A stretch of 64,000 nt of DNA from Acinetobacter beijerinckii CIP 110307 (GCF_000369005.1 NZ_KB849766.1:40808-104807); one strand, 5' to 3'; counted from the stretch's first letter, positions 27,148-36,102 are shown. Program-made: numbers and translations. Notes: generated by a model not told the origin, from the sequence alone.

Positions 27148-27885
27148 TCATTTTTTGCAATTTTCTGCATCAATTTCAGCAACAATTGGGCCTAAGTTGA
27201 AGGTTTCATCATTTCTTTTAATTTGCGCTGAATATAAACTGGAAATTGAACCATCTAAATATAAAGCATTGTCGATTTTCAATTGTTGTTTAAAAAAATC
27301 AGCAAATTGATAGAAGCTGACGCGCTGCTGAGAAATCACAAAATATAACTGATTATTTTTTACACCCACTCCATTTCTAATTTTTAACGAGTTTGAGTTA
27401 GGTAGAAATTGCTTATTTATTTGACCTTGATTCACCAATATTGGTCCTGATTGCGTTGCAAACTGAGCTTTAAATTGATCATGCTTATAATCAACCGTGG
27501 TTTTAATTACAGCTCGACGATCATTCCAAGCAACGACACCATTGGGTTGCATAAAGAAATTACCAAAACCCTTTTCCTCATTTAGCTGAGTAAGTACCTT
27601 GCCATTTTCCACATACAAACCGACTGGTTGAAAATCTGCATGATACATCCCCGCATTCATAGCAAAATTTAAATATTTACAAGCAGCTAACTTATCCCGA
27701 AGATTACTGAACTTTTGATAATACCGATTAGTGCTTTTATCTTTCAGAAACAGCTTTAATTTATTTAAATTTTCTATTTTTACGACATTATATTGAATAT
27801 CATTAGCTTCAATCAGGTTATGTTCTACCGCATAAGTTGGCATACTCATAACGATCATAAATAGAAGTAAAAAACTAATTTTCAT
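27148..27885 (-). CDS. Secreted phosphodiester glycosidase family protein (NAGPA/YigE-like, DUF2233)
   Basis: About 245 residues with a signal peptide (MKISFLLLFMIVMSMPTYA). The core FAMNAGMYHADFQPVGLYVENGK and later SGPILVNQG, RNGVGVKNNQLYFVISQQ and NALYLDGSISSLY are the conserved blocks of the phosphodiester glycosidase (NAGPA) domain. The uncovering-enzyme fold hydrolyses sugar phosphodiesters; the bacterial substrate is unknown. I choose ATG 27885; the frame can also start at the adjacent GTG 27888. The ribosome-binding site is poor. Periplasmic location is expected. Confidence 0.87.
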   Translation of the reverse strand: MKISFLLLFMIVMSMPTYAVEHNLIEANDIQYNVVKIENLNKLKLFLKDKSTNRYYQKFSNLRDKLAACKYLNFAMNAGMYHADFQPVGLYVENGKVLTQLNEEKGFGNFFMQPNGVVAWNDRRAVIKTTVDYKHDQFKAQFATQSGPILVNQGQINKQFLPNSNSLKIRNGVGVKNNQLYFVISQQRVSFYQFADFFKQQLKIDNALYLDGSISSLYSAQIKRNDETFNLGPIVAEIDAENCKK

Positions 27886-28059
27886 CACAGTTTATTTTTC
27901 TAACAACTTATTCATAATATTTTCCCATAGCGAGATGGTTATCTAAAGCTTAGATACAAACTCAACACATATACCCTATTTTCAGTGTATAAACCTACTC
28001 GATTCATTCATCCTTTTTCACTAAAATACCTATGTAAATACAATATCTTTGTATCCCCA

Positions 28060-28593
28060 ATGCAGCCCAAACAACAACGCTTTCCGCTTGGTTCACATCT
28101 CATCGTTAAACATTTTGGCTATAGTCATCATGGAATCTATGCCGGTCGTGGTAGAGTCATACACTATTCAGGATTTGCTCATATATTCAAAAAGCATCCT
28201 ATAGAAATGACAACGATTGAACGATTCGCACGCGGTAAAACAATTTATACGAGACTTTACCCTTCACCACGCTATAAAGCTAAAGCTGTTGTTAAGCGTA
28301 TGCGTTCACGTATGCATGAAAATCACTATCATTTAATTATTAACAACTGTGAGCACTTATGTACATGGGCAATTACAGGCGTTGAATCAAGCACACAAGT
28401 CGAGCGAATGCAACGTCGCCTTGCCACTATTGGTTATGTGAGCTCAGTTATGAGCTATATGAATAGTTTAATGCTAACTGTAGCGACAGCGTGCTTTGCG
28501 ATTGTTTTGTACATTAAACTTATGCTTAGAAAGCAAGCGAAAAAGACGATTCCAACCTACTTACAACTTAAAGAGAAAAATTCTAAAAAATAA
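28060..28593 (+). CDS. Lecithin retinol acyltransferase (LRAT)-type domain protein with membrane tail
   Basis: 177 residues from ATG 28060. The LRAT/NlpC-P60-like catalytic set is visible: His24 in YSHHGIYAGRGRVIHYSG, a second His35, and Cys near residue 97 in INNCEHLCTWAITG. A hydrophobic segment near residues 140-155 (LMLTVATACFAIVLYI) suggests a C-terminal membrane anchor. The frame extends upstream to GTG 27985, but family similarity begins at FPLGSHLIVKHFG, so I prefer the ATG; neither start has a good ribosome-binding site. Possible roles are acyl transfer or lipid hydrolysis; no partner gene tells which. Confidence 0.82.
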   Translation: MQPKQQRFPLGSHLIVKHFGYSHHGIYAGRGRVIHYSGFAHIFKKHPIEMTTIERFARGKTIYTRLYPSPRYKAKAVVKRMRSRMHENHYHLIINNCEHLCTWAITGVESSTQVERMQRRLATIGYVSSVMSYMNSLMLTVATACFAIVLYIKLMLRKQAKKTIPTYLQLKEKNSKK

Positions 28594-28651
28594 TTAGACA
28601 GCAATTTCCCAAAACTCAACTCATTAATATGAAGTAAAATTCACATAAATA

Positions 28652-28680
28652 TTTACTTCATTTATTCAATCTCATATAAT
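28652..28680 (+). promoter_or_regulatory. Promoter of the leader ORF-topAI transcript
   Basis: -35 TTTACT (28652-28657) and a perfect -10 TATAAT (28675-28680), 17 bp apart. Expected start near 28687 gives a 5' UTR of about 160 bases before topAI. An eight-base inverted repeat GAAGTAAA/TTTACTTC (28631-28638 with 28652-28659) overlaps the -35. Confidence 0.75.
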
Positions 28681-28722
28681 TCTTTTGGATACATTTCGTA
28701 TCGCTTCTATATTGAGGGTTTT

Positions 28723-28746
28723 ATGTTGGAGATAGCAGTAATCTGA
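28723..28746 (+). CDS. Putative regulatory leader peptide MLEIAVI
   Basis: Seven-codon frame with GAGGG at 28714-28718, four bases before ATG 28723; this is a better ribosome-binding site than that of the downstream toxin gene. It encodes MLEIAVI and stops in TGATAA. The Ile-Ala-Val-Ile end resembles macrolide-arrest motifs (IAVV in ErmAL1, IFVI in ErmCL). In E. coli, topAI is controlled by an antibiotic-sensing leader ORF (toiL), so a leader is expected here. A hairpin follows at once (28754-28774). Confidence 0.6.
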   Translation: MLEIAVI

Positions 28747-28753
28747 TAATCGT

Positions 28754-28774
28754 ATTTCAATAACATATTGAAAT
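28754..28774 (+). promoter_or_regulatory. Hairpin between leader ORF and topAI
   Basis: Nine-pair stem ATTTCAATA/TATTGAAAT with a three-base loop. It is framed by GATAA (28745-28749) and GTTATC (28777-28782); the latter can also pair with GATAAC at 28839-28844, next to the topAI start. This offers two alternative folds. Confidence 0.55.
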
Positions 28775-28847
28775 GGGTTATCGACGCGATTTTATGGGCT
28801 TTTTAAAGCTTAACTTTGCTTATGATTACTTGTATCTGGATAACAAC

Positions 28848-29105
28848 ATGAACTTATCTAAGTCCGAACAAAGGACACTTCACGTCTTAGCTAAAGGCGG
28901 AAAAATCGTAAAAGTTAAAAATGATTCAGGACAACTCATCGCTGTAGAATGTTATAGCCGTGAAGGTTTTGTATTGTCTGATTGCACAATCGATGTTTTT
29001 CGAAAACTTAAAAAGAAACGATTGATCAAATCACAGGAAGGAAAACCCTATCAAATCAATTTGAACGGGCTTAAAAGCGTACGTCCTCAACTCGACAATC
29101 AATAA
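28848..29105 (+). CDS. topAI: TopAI (YjhX) family toxin, topoisomerase I inhibitor
   Basis: 85-residue UPF0386/YjhX protein, aligned by [46 protein letters not shown] and a QLDNQ end. E. coli TopAI inhibits DNA topoisomerase I and is neutralised by the neighbouring YjhQ. The start is ATG 28848, where family similarity begins, rather than an upstream in-frame start at 28773; GGA is the only ribosome-binding signal. A GNAT gene follows 80 bp downstream, as in the topAI-yjhQ pair. The long 5' UTR carries a leader ORF and a hairpin. Confidence 0.9.
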   Translation: MNLSKSEQRTLHVLAKGGKIVKVKNDSGQLIAVECYSREGFVLSDCTIDVFRKLKKKRLIKSQEGKPYQINLNGLKSVRPQLDNQ

Positions 29106-29123
29106 ACATAGGTAACAACTGAT

Positions 29124-29157
29124 CTGATGAAATATGAACATGATTTTGTTTCATCAG
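29124..29157 (+). repeat. Hairpin in the topAI-GNAT spacer
   Basis: CTGATGAAA (29124-29132) pairs with TTTCATCAG (29149-29157). It may reduce read-through into, or translation of, the GNAT gene. The short repeat ATAGGTAAC flanks it on both sides. Confidence 0.45.
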
Positions 29158-29185
29158 TGATTTTAAAAAGTAATAGGTAACTAAA

Positions 29186-29692
29186 ATGAACATTCAAATA
29201 CGTAATGAACAGAATACTGACATCCAAGCCATTTTTGATTTAACACAAAAAGCTTTTAATGATTTAGAACATTCTAGCCATACAGAGCAATTTATCGTCA
29301 ATGCGCTTAGAGAAAGTAAGCAATTAACTCTTTCTTTAGTTGCTGAAATTAACAATCAAGTTGTTGGACATATTGCTTTTTCACCTGTAAGAATATCAGA
29401 TGAAACTACTGGCTGGTATGGCTTAGGCCCTGTTTCTGTTTTACCAGAATTTCAAGGCAAAGGTATTGGTTCAAAGTTAATACGCTCAGGTCTCGAAGCA
29501 TTGAAAGATTTAGATGCTTTGGGATGCGTTTTATTAGGCGACCCAAATTACTATGGAAAATTTGGTTTTAAGGCTGATGCTAGGCTGATTTTAGAAGGGG
29601 TGCCAGCTGAATATTTTCAAATCTTACCGTTCACCAATGATATTCCATCTGGCACTGTTTTTTATGATGATGCGTTTAATGCAACAACATAA
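29186..29692 (+). CDS. GNAT-family N-acetyltransferase, probable antitoxin partner of TopAI (YjhQ-like)
   Basis: 168-residue GNAT protein of the YhbS type. The acetyl-CoA site is PVSVLPEFQGKGIGSKLI (about residues 82-100). GDPNYYGKFGFKA is the family's conserved C-terminal block. In E. coli the gene after topAI, yjhQ, encodes a GNAT protein that acts as antitoxin. Position, order and strand agree with that pair, so an antitoxin role is likely but inferred; ordinary small-molecule acetylation is the alternative. AGG lies nine bases before ATG 29186. Confidence 0.82.
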   Translation: MNIQIRNEQNTDIQAIFDLTQKAFNDLEHSSHTEQFIVNALRESKQLTLSLVAEINNQVVGHIAFSPVRISDETTGWYGLGPVSVLPEFQGKGIGSKLIRSGLEALKDLDALGCVLLGDPNYYGKFGFKADARLILEGVPAEYFQILPFTNDIPSGTVFYDDAFNATT

Positions 29693-29723
29693 TTATTCTT
29701 ATTAGTCCTTATTTATTAAGCAA

Positions 29724-29756
29724 TAAAAAGCTCACATTCATAATGTGAGCTTTTTA
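29724..29756. terminator. Bidirectional terminator between GNAT and YceI genes
   Basis: AAAAAGCTCACATT pairs with AATGTGAGCTTTTT around a CAT loop; T- and A-tracts serve both directions. Confidence 0.92.
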
Positions 29757-29768
29757 TAAAACTTCATA

Positions 29769-30347
29769 TTACTTTGCAGCAGTTGCTTCAGTTGTAATAT
29801 TTACAGTGATCTTATCCCCTACATTCGGAACATAGTTTCCGATACCAAATGCAGAACGATCAAATGAAGTCGTTGCATTAAATCCAATTGCAGGCACTTT
29901 AGCCATTGGATGCTCACCTTGTTTATTAAGCACAGCATCTAAAACCACAGGCTTTGTTACACCTTTAACTGTCAAATCACCCGTAATTTTGAAGTGTTTC
30001 TTGTCTTTAGTTTCGACTTTAGTACTTTTAAAAGTGATATTCGGATACTTAGCAGCGTTAAACCAAGCTTCTTCTTGGAACTCTTTATCCAAAGCAGCAA
30101 CATTTGTATTCACACTACTGATCGGGATAATCACGTCTACAGAAGAGTTTGATGGTTTAGCATTATCTACTTTAATCACACCTTGAATATCAGTGAAGTT
30201 TGCACTCGGTGTAGAGAAACCAAAGTGATTCCAGCTAAATACTGTTGCTGTATGTGTTGGATCGATTTTATAGTCTACAGGCGCAGCTAATGTTACAGAA
30301 CTTGCGATAGCAGCAGCTAAACCGAGGCTTAATGTTTTAAATTGCAT
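29769..30347 (-). CDS. YceI-family periplasmic isoprenoid-binding protein
   Basis: 192 residues with a signal peptide (MQFKTLSLGLAAAIASSVTLA). The lipocalin-like YceI fold is recognised by YKIDPTHTATVFSWNHFGFS, DVIIPISSVNT and KITGDLTVKGVTKPVVLD. E. coli YceI binds polyprenyl quinone-like lipids and is induced by base; the function here is probably isoprenoid quinone binding. AAGGAT precedes ATG 30347. Confidence 0.93.
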   Translation of the reverse strand: MQFKTLSLGLAAAIASSVTLAAPVDYKIDPTHTATVFSWNHFGFSTPSANFTDIQGVIKVDNAKPSNSSVDVIIPISSVNTNVAALDKEFQEEAWFNAAKYPNITFKSTKVETKDKKHFKITGDLTVKGVTKPVVLDAVLNKQGEHPMAKVPAIGFNATTSFDRSAFGIGNYVPNVGDKITVNITTEATAAK

Positions 30348-30574
30348 TTTTCGTATCCTTGTTTGATATACGTAATAGTTTATAGATCAAGTATTTTTAT
30401 TCATTATTCTTTATAAAACGATATGTTTCATCCGTGCAACAATAAAAGCGTTACAGTACTTATCAAACACAATTATGATAAGACTATTCGATACTAGACA
30501 ATTGAGCTTATAAGCAACAAGATCAATTGGTATATTTTCATTTAATTCCTGAAAGATAAACAACAAGGTAAAAC

Positions 30575-30985
30575 ATGACACATACAGCGCAAGCACTCAG
30601 TACATCAACACCTTATCGCGTTACATTAATGGATTCTTCAGGTCATACTTGGTATGCAGATGAGCCTACAAATAAAGGTGGTCAAGATACAGCACCAAAC
30701 CCAATCCAGATACTATTGTCTGCTTTAGGTGCCTGTACAACTATTACACTGGAAATGTATGCCAATCATAAAGGAATTAAACTTGAGCATGTTCAGGTCG
30801 ATTTAGCTTTAAATCCCAATGGTGAGCCTGATTCTGGTCAAAACAATATTGAACGTAAAATTATCTTAAAAGGTGAATTTACCGAAGATCAGCACAAACG
30901 CCTGTTAAAAGTCGCAGAAAGCTGCCCTGTTCATAAATTATTAACGTCGAATATTTCGATTCAGAGTGAATTAAGCATCGGCTAA
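30575..30985 (+). CDS. OsmC-family peroxiredoxin-like protein
   Basis: 136-residue OsmC/Ohr fold protein. The two redox cysteines are in LSALGACTTITLEM and AESCPVHKLL. Family members reduce organic hydroperoxides; this subgroup is close to YhfA-type OsmC proteins. AAGG lies before ATG 30575. It is divergent from yceI. Confidence 0.9.
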   Translation: MTHTAQALSTSTPYRVTLMDSSGHTWYADEPTNKGGQDTAPNPIQILLSALGACTTITLEMYANHKGIKLEHVQVDLALNPNGEPDSGQNNIERKIILKGEFTEDQHKRLLKVAESCPVHKLLTSNISIQSELSIG

Positions 30986-30992
30986 GAGATAT

Positions 30993-31026
30993 AAATATGG
31001 TTTTTATTTTAAAGACCATATTTTTA
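30993..31026. terminator. Terminator after the OsmC gene
   Basis: AAATATGGT (30993-31001) pairs with ACCATATTT (31015-31023), then TTT. It reaches the end of the convergent minus-strand gene. Confidence 0.7.
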
Positions 31027-31656
31027 TAAAAAATTAATATTGAACTGATAAGATAATTCCTGACATTTAAATTCCTCCAACATATTCTGAGGAATGATCT
31101 GTTTTGCTTCTGGACTTATGATCATATAAATTAAGTCATACCAATTCGCTTCACTTTTGTCATCTGGAGAGTAGAAAAGCCCTTGTTTCTGGTTCAGTTT
31201 AATATATTTTTCATCGACACTTCTTAACTCATAGCCATACTTATTGGCTAAAAGTATGTTAACTAGTTCTATAATTTTGGTCTTATACTGCGGAAACAAC
31301 TCTGGTTTTTCAAAATTATGAACCATATCCAAGCTTGCCATCTTCAAAAAATGTGTTTCATACGCATCAATAGAATTGACTCCAAAGACCCGCCAAGTAG
31401 ATAAATTTTCGACGTCGTTCAAACTCTGAATTAAACTATCTGTATATTTAAATAATTGATATTTGCATAAATTTTGTTTTGGATCTTCTGTAAAAAGTAT
31501 TTCTGCATCAAACCCCATATCAAGTTCAGCCATAGTACTTTGTTCAAATAAAGCTTCTCTAAGTTTTAAACGCCATTCATCACGCTCAAAATAATAAGTC
31601 TGGTTAGCAGCGATTCTACAAATTATTGAAAATAAATGTGGGTGCATGTAATTCAT
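31024..31656 (-). CDS. Hypothetical protein
   Basis: 210-residue soluble protein, rich in aromatic and acidic residues (NQTYYFERDEWRLKL, YSPDDKSEANWYDLIYMI). No signal peptide or membrane segment. It has normal coding composition and an uninterrupted frame, so it is probably real. AGGTG lies 13 bases before ATG 31656, which is far; the ATG at codon 4 is an alternative. No family recognised. Confidence 0.65.
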   Translation of the reverse strand: MNYMHPHLFSIICRIAANQTYYFERDEWRLKLREALFEQSTMAELDMGFDAEILFTEDPKQNLCKYQLFKYTDSLIQSLNDVENLSTWRVFGVNSIDAYETHFLKMASLDMVHNFEKPELFPQYKTKIIELVNILLANKYGYELRSVDEKYIKLNQKQGLFYSPDDKSEANWYDLIYMIISPEAKQIIPQNMLEEFKCQELSYQFNINFL

Positions 31657-31751
31657 ATTAATTTTTATTCACCTATAAAACCAAAGAGTATTTCATAATT
31701 TCTTTAATTTTCTATCACTATTGTTTCAAGAAACTCAATTCACATATGTAA

Positions 31752-31779
31752 AAAAAGCGCCCTAATCAGGACGCTTTTT
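31752..31779 (-). terminator. Transketolase terminator
   Basis: AAAAAGCG (31752-31759) pairs with CGCTTTTT (31772-31779), with further pairing inside; read on the minus strand. Confidence 0.85.
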
Positions 31780-31793
31780 ACCACTTAATTTGA

Positions 31794-33782
31794 TTAAGCA
31801 GTCAATTCTTTAACCGCAGCAACAACCTCTTCAGTGGTAATACCGAAGAATTGGAACAAGTCTTTTGCTGGAGCAGATTCGCCATAAGTGGTCATACCGA
31901 TCACTTTGCCGTCTAAACCAACAAACTTCCACCAGTAATCCACATGAGCCGCTTCAACCGCTACACGTGCACGGATATGCGCAGGCAATACCGCTTCACG
32001 ATATCCAGCATCTTGCTTCATAAATTCTTCAGCACATGGCATAGATACAACACGCACACCTTCAAGTTGTGCATATGCTTCCATTGCCAATGAAACTTCT
32101 GAACCTGTTGCGATGATAATTACTTTCAACTCACCTTTTTCTTCAGCAAGTACATAACCACCTTTTGCAACGTTTTGAATTTGAGCTTCATTACGTACTT
32201 GGAATGGTAAGTTTTGACGAGAGAAAATTAATGCTGATGGGCCATCTTTACGTTGAAGTGCTGATTTCCAAGAAATTGCTGCTTCAACTGTGTCACATGG
32301 ACGCCAAGTATTTAAGTTTGGAGTAGCGCGTAAAGATGCAATTTGTTCGATTGGTTGATGCGTAGGACCATCTTCACCTAAACCAATTGAGTCATGCGTA
32401 TAAACATGAATCACACGTTGCTTCATCAATGCTGACATACGTACAGCATTACGTGCATATTCCATAAACATCAAGAATGTTGCAACGTAAGGAACAAAAC
32501 CACCGTGTAAAGCCACACCGTTTGCAATTGCAGTCATACCAAATTCGCGAACGCCGTAATACACGTAGTTACCCGCTGGATTTTCTTGTACGCCTTGGCA
32601 ACCTTTCCAAAGTGTTAAGTTAGAACCCGCTAAGTCAGCAGAACCACCTAATAATTCAGGAAGTAATGGACCGAATGCTTGTAAAGTATTTTGACTAGCT
32701 TTACGTGTTGCAATCGTTTCAGCTTTAGCATTTGTTTCAGCAATAAATGCATCTGCTTGTGCAGCAAATTCAGCAGGTAAATCGCCATTTATACGACGTA
32801 ACAATTCGGCTGCTTCAGTTGGATATTTTGCTTGGTATTGAGCAAACAATTCATTCCAAGCTGCTTCAGAGCTTTGACCTTTTATTTTTGCATCCCAAGC
32901 TGCATAAACATCTTCAGGAATAACAAATGCGTCTTCTTTCCAGCCCAATGCTTCACGTGTTAAAGCAATCTCATCTTTACCCAGTGGCGCACCATGGCAA
33001 TCTTCTTTACCTTGTTTGTTTGGTGAACCTAAACCAATAATCGTTTTACAGATAATGATCGTTGGCTTATTGCTTTCCGCTTTCGCTTCAATAGTTGCTT
33101 GACGAATCGCATCAGCATCATGACCATCTACACGGAGTACTTGCCAGCCATAGGCTTTGAAACGTTGTTCAGTATCATCGCTGAACCAACCTTCAACTTC
33201 ACCATCAATCGAAATACCATTGTCATCGTAGTAGGCAATAAGCTTACCAAGACCTAAAGTACCTGCAAGTGAACATACTTCGTGAGAAATACCTTCCATC
33301 AAGCAACCATCACCTAAGAAACAGTAAGTGAAGTGATCAACAACATTTAAACCATCTTTGTTAAATTGTGCAGCTAAAGTTCTTTCAGCTAAAGCAAAAC
33401 CAACAGCATTGGCAATGCCCTGACCCAAAGGACCAGTTGTGGTTTCGATACCAGGCGCATAACCCAATTCTGGATGACCTGGAGTTTTAGAGTGTAATTG
33501 ACGGAATTGTTTTAAATCTTCAATTGATAATTCATAACCAGTCAAATGCAATAAAGCATATTGCAACATAGAACCATGACCATTTGACAATACAAAACGA
33601 TCGCGGTTTGCCCATTGAGGGTTTGTTGGATTATGATTTAAAAATTCGCGCCAAACTACATCAGCGATATCTGCCATCCCCATTGGAGCACCAGGATGCC
33701 CTGAGTTTGCTTGTTGCACAGCATCCATAGCCAAGACACGAATTGCATTTGCAATACGACGTTCATTTAAAGGGGTTGTCAT
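31794..33782 (-). CDS. tkt: Transketolase
   Basis: 662-residue thiamine diphosphate enzyme of the pentose phosphate pathway; moves two-carbon units between sugar phosphates. Marks: [16 protein letters not shown] at the N-terminus, the ThDP motif [13 protein letters not shown]...[25 protein letters not shown], and the pyrimidine domain [19 protein letters not shown]. Length matches E. coli TktA. It is divergent from metK with a 382 bp spacer. Confidence 0.97.
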   Translation of the reverse strand: MTTPLNERRIANAIRVLAMDAVQQANSGHPGAPMGMADIADVVWREFLNHNPTNPQWANRDRFVLSNGHGSMLQYALLHLTGYELSIEDLKQFRQLHSKTPGHPELGYAPGIETTTGPLGQGIANAVGFALAERTLAAQFNKDGLNVVDHFTYCFLGDGCLMEGISHEVCSLAGTLGLGKLIAYYDDNGISIDGEVEGWFSDDTEQRFKAYGWQVLRVDGHDADAIRQATIEAKAESNKPTIIICKTIIGLGSPNKQGKEDCHGAPLGKDEIALTREALGWKEDAFVIPEDVYAAWDAKIKGQSSEAAWNELFAQYQAKYPTEAAELLRRINGDLPAEFAAQADAFIAETNAKAETIATRKASQNTLQAFGPLLPELLGGSADLAGSNLTLWKGCQGVQENPAGNYVYYGVREFGMTAIANGVALHGGFVPYVATFLMFMEYARNAVRMSALMKQRVIHVYTHDSIGLGEDGPTHQPIEQIASLRATPNLNTWRPCDTVEAAISWKSALQRKDGPSALIFSRQNLPFQVRNEAQIQNVAKGGYVLAEEKGELKVIIIATGSEVSLAMEAYAQLEGVRVVSMPCAEEFMKQDAGYREAVLPAHIRARVAVEAAHVDYWWKFVGLDGKVIGMTTYGESAPAKDLFQFFGITTEEVVAAVKELTA

Positions 33783-34164
33783 AAGTCAGAATCCGATTAA
33801 ATCAATTAGATGAGAGAAGATGAGAAATCACCTTTCAAAAGATGCGACTATTGTCTTAAAAAAAACACATGGGGTAAAGCCTAATACACGATATTTCTTA
33901 TATTTCGATCAATCACCAACAATTATATAAACAAACGTTCAACTCATAGACGAGTTCAAAACGTTTTCATAAAACAGACAAACAACTAAATTCAGAAAAA
34001 CTTTACAATATAAGATTTAATATCAATTTTATTGATACACATATCAATAAAAAGATGATGAAAATGAAATAAATTCATGCATTTTAGTCAGCTTATGCTA
34101 GTCCTATACGTCAAGTCGATGTAACATACTCTGTCTTTTTGAAAATACCAGTGATAGGACGTTC
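33783..34164. other. tkt-metK divergent spacer
   Basis: 382 bp, AT-rich. No coding frame. No SAM riboswitch fold recognised. It holds the three-armed TATCAAT repeat at 34021-34049 and must carry both promoters. Confidence 0.5.
34021..34049. repeat. Three-armed inverted repeat upstream of metK
   Basis: TATCAAT-TTT-ATTGATA-CACA-TATCAATA: the central arm is complementary to both outer arms. It lies about 115 bp before the metK start. It could be a set of overlapping operator sites. Confidence 0.5.
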
Positions 34165-35331
34165 ATGCGCGAGTATGCTGTTTTTACTTCAGAATCTGTA
34201 AGCGAAGGTCATCCAGACAAAATGGCTGACCAAATTAGTGATGCTATTTTAGATGCAATCCTAAAAGAAGACCCGTATGCGCGTGTCGCTTGTGAAACAT
34301 TAGTAAAAACAGGTGCCGTTGTTCTTGCTGGTGAAATCACAACAACAGCAAATGTGGACTTTGAAGCGATTGTACGTCAAACCGTAAATGGAATTGGTTA
34401 TCACCATTCTGATTTAGGTTTTGATGGTTCAACTTGTGCGGTCATCAATATGATCGGTAAACAATCTCCTGAGATTGCGCAAGGTGTTGATCGTCAAAAA
34501 CCTGAAGACCAAGGTGCAGGCGACCAAGGCTTAATGTTTGGATATGCAAGCCGTGAAACCGATGTTCTTATGCCAGCTCCTATTTCTTATGCGCACCGCT
34601 TAATGGAACGTCAAGCTGAGTTACGTCGTTCTGGCGCATTACCTTGGTTACGTCCTGATGCGAAGAGCCAAGTCACATTCGCTTATGAAAATGGCAAGCC
34701 TGTTCGTTTAGATGCAGTTGTTTTATCAACTCAACATGATCCTGAAATTTCTCAAGCTCAGTTAAAAGAAGCAATCATTGAAGAAATTGTTAAACCGATC
34801 ATCCCTGCTGAAATGTTCCATGCGGGCACTAAATTTCACATCAACCCAACCGGTATGTTTGTAATTGGTGGACCGGTAGGTGACTGTGGTTTGACAGGTC
34901 GTAAAATTATTGTGGATACCTATGGCGGTATGGCGCGTCACGGTGGTGGTGCTTTCTCTGGTAAAGATCCATCGAAAGTTGACCGCTCAGCAGCGTACGC
35001 TGGTCGTTATGTCGCAAAAAACATTGTTGCTGCTGGTTTAGCAGACAAATGTGAAATCCAAGTAAGTTATGCAATTGGTGTTGCTGAGCCAACTTCGATT
35101 TCAATTAATACATTTAACACAGGCAAAGTATCTGATGAGTTGATTATTCAACTTGTTCGTGAACACTTCGATTTACGTCCATACGGCATTACCCGTATGT
35201 TGAATCTGATTCAACCGATGTATAAGCAGACTGCTGCTTATGGTCACTTCGGTCGTGAAGGTTCTGATTCTGCATTTACATGGGAAAAAACCGATAAAGT
35301 TGAAATCCTAAAAGATGCTGCTGGATTGTAA
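34165..35331 (+). CDS. metK: S-adenosylmethionine synthetase
   Basis: 388-residue enzyme making SAM from methionine and ATP. Family signatures are present: [22 protein letters not shown] near the N-terminus (in pieces), [12 protein letters not shown], and [23 protein letters not shown] lies six bases before ATG 34165. A strong terminator follows. Confidence 0.98.
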   Translation: MREYAVFTSESVSEGHPDKMADQISDAILDAILKEDPYARVACETLVKTGAVVLAGEITTTANVDFEAIVRQTVNGIGYHHSDLGFDGSTCAVINMIGKQSPEIAQGVDRQKPEDQGAGDQGLMFGYASRETDVLMPAPISYAHRLMERQAELRRSGALPWLRPDAKSQVTFAYENGKPVRLDAVVLSTQHDPEISQAQLKEAIIEEIVKPIIPAEMFHAGTKFHINPTGMFVIGGPVGDCGLTGRKIIVDTYGGMARHGGGAFSGKDPSKVDRSAAYAGRYVAKNIVAAGLADKCEIQVSYAIGVAEPTSISINTFNTGKVSDELIIQLVREHFDLRPYGITRMLNLIQPMYKQTAAYGHFGREGSDSAFTWEKTDKVEILKDAAGL

Positions 35332-35343
35332 TAATTGTTAAAT

Positions 35344-35372
35344 AAAAAAGCTCGCTTATTGCGAGCTTTTTT
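35344..35372 (+). terminator. metK terminator
   Basis: Perfect 12-pair stem AAAAAAGCTCGC with GCGAGCTTTTTT, loop TTATT. Confidence 0.95.
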
Positions 35373-35381
35373 ATTTATTCT

Positions 35382-35639
35382 TTACTTATTTGAATCAGAA
35401 TTATTTTGCTTCAAAACTTCAAATATTGAATTTGTTTGAACGGGTTGTTCATCTTGATGATGCTGAGAATATAAATGAGCTATTTTTACAATAACAACAA
35501 CTGCTAGACAAGCTGCAAAACAGAACATCCACAACCCATAAGGGCTACGAATATGATGCGAACCGCAGTAAGGGCACTCTTTATCAGTAGATGCGACGAC
35601 CTTGTCACAACACGCACAATGATATTGATATAACATCAT
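35382..35639 (-). CDS. Small zinc-ribbon membrane protein
   Basis: 85 residues. The N-terminus has two CxxC pairs (YHCACCDKVVASTDKECPYCGSHH), a zinc ribbon. A single membrane helix follows (about residues 36-55) and then a polar tail. AGGAGG sits six bases before ATG 35639, the strongest ribosome-binding site in the area. Function unknown; a membrane-tethered zinc ribbon could bind nucleic acid or another protein. Confidence 0.8.
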   Translation of the reverse strand: MMLYQYHCACCDKVVASTDKECPYCGSHHIRSPYGLWMFCFAACLAVVVIVKIAHLYSQHHQDEQPVQTNSIFEVLKQNNSDSNK

Positions 35640-35880
35640 TCATTTCCTCCTAGTCGTTTTTTTATTTTCTTTTTACAACAATTTCCACCGTCATACTTTT
35701 CATCCTATGAGAAACAAAAAGAGAATTCAATCCAGTTTTCTGACTTGCTCATTCAAATTAACAAAAAAATATGACAGTTTTATGAGTTATTCATTGTATT
35801 AAAACTACCAACTACCAAGTATTCTTTTGATTTTTCACATAGTTTGTTAAACTATTTTTTTAAATTGTGGGAAAAATATA

Positions 35881-36057
35881 ATGACACAATTAATTAATAA
35901 AGGTGGATTCCGTGAGCGAGCTAACCGCAATCGGAAATACAAACACTCAGAAAATGAAATAACCACATTGAAGCCAAATCAATATCAGCCCGCAAAGAAA
36001 GATGATGAAAATGACTCAGAAACGAACTTGCTTGAGCAAAATAAAAAACAGAAATAA
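35881..36057 (+). CDS. 58-residue basic, hydrophilic small protein
   Basis: ATG 35881 opens a 58-codon frame beginning MTQLINKGGFRERANRNRKY and ending LLEQNKKQK. The first half is Arg/Asn/Lys-rich, the second Glu/Asp/Lys-rich. A GGGA lies upstream and a terminator hairpin directly follows the stop, so it is a complete small unit. No family recognised. The basic N-terminus could bind nucleic acid; that is a guess. Confidence 0.6.
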   Translation: MTQLINKGGFRERANRNRKYKHSENEITTLKPNQYQPAKKDDENDSETNLLEQNKKQK

Positions 36058-36059
36058 AA

Positions 36060-36086
36060 AAAGCACACTCATTTTTAGTGTGCTTT
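36060..36086. terminator. Terminator between the 58-residue gene and fxsA
   Basis: AAAGCACACT (36060-36069) pairs with AGTGTGCTTT (36077-36086); A- and T-tracts flank it. Confidence 0.85.
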
Positions 36087-36102
36087 CAATAAGTTTTAAA
36101 AA

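Noticed and set aside
33783..34164. Possible SAM riboswitch before metK
   Set aside because: I could not find the conserved helices of any SAM riboswitch class; only AT-rich inverted repeats are seen.
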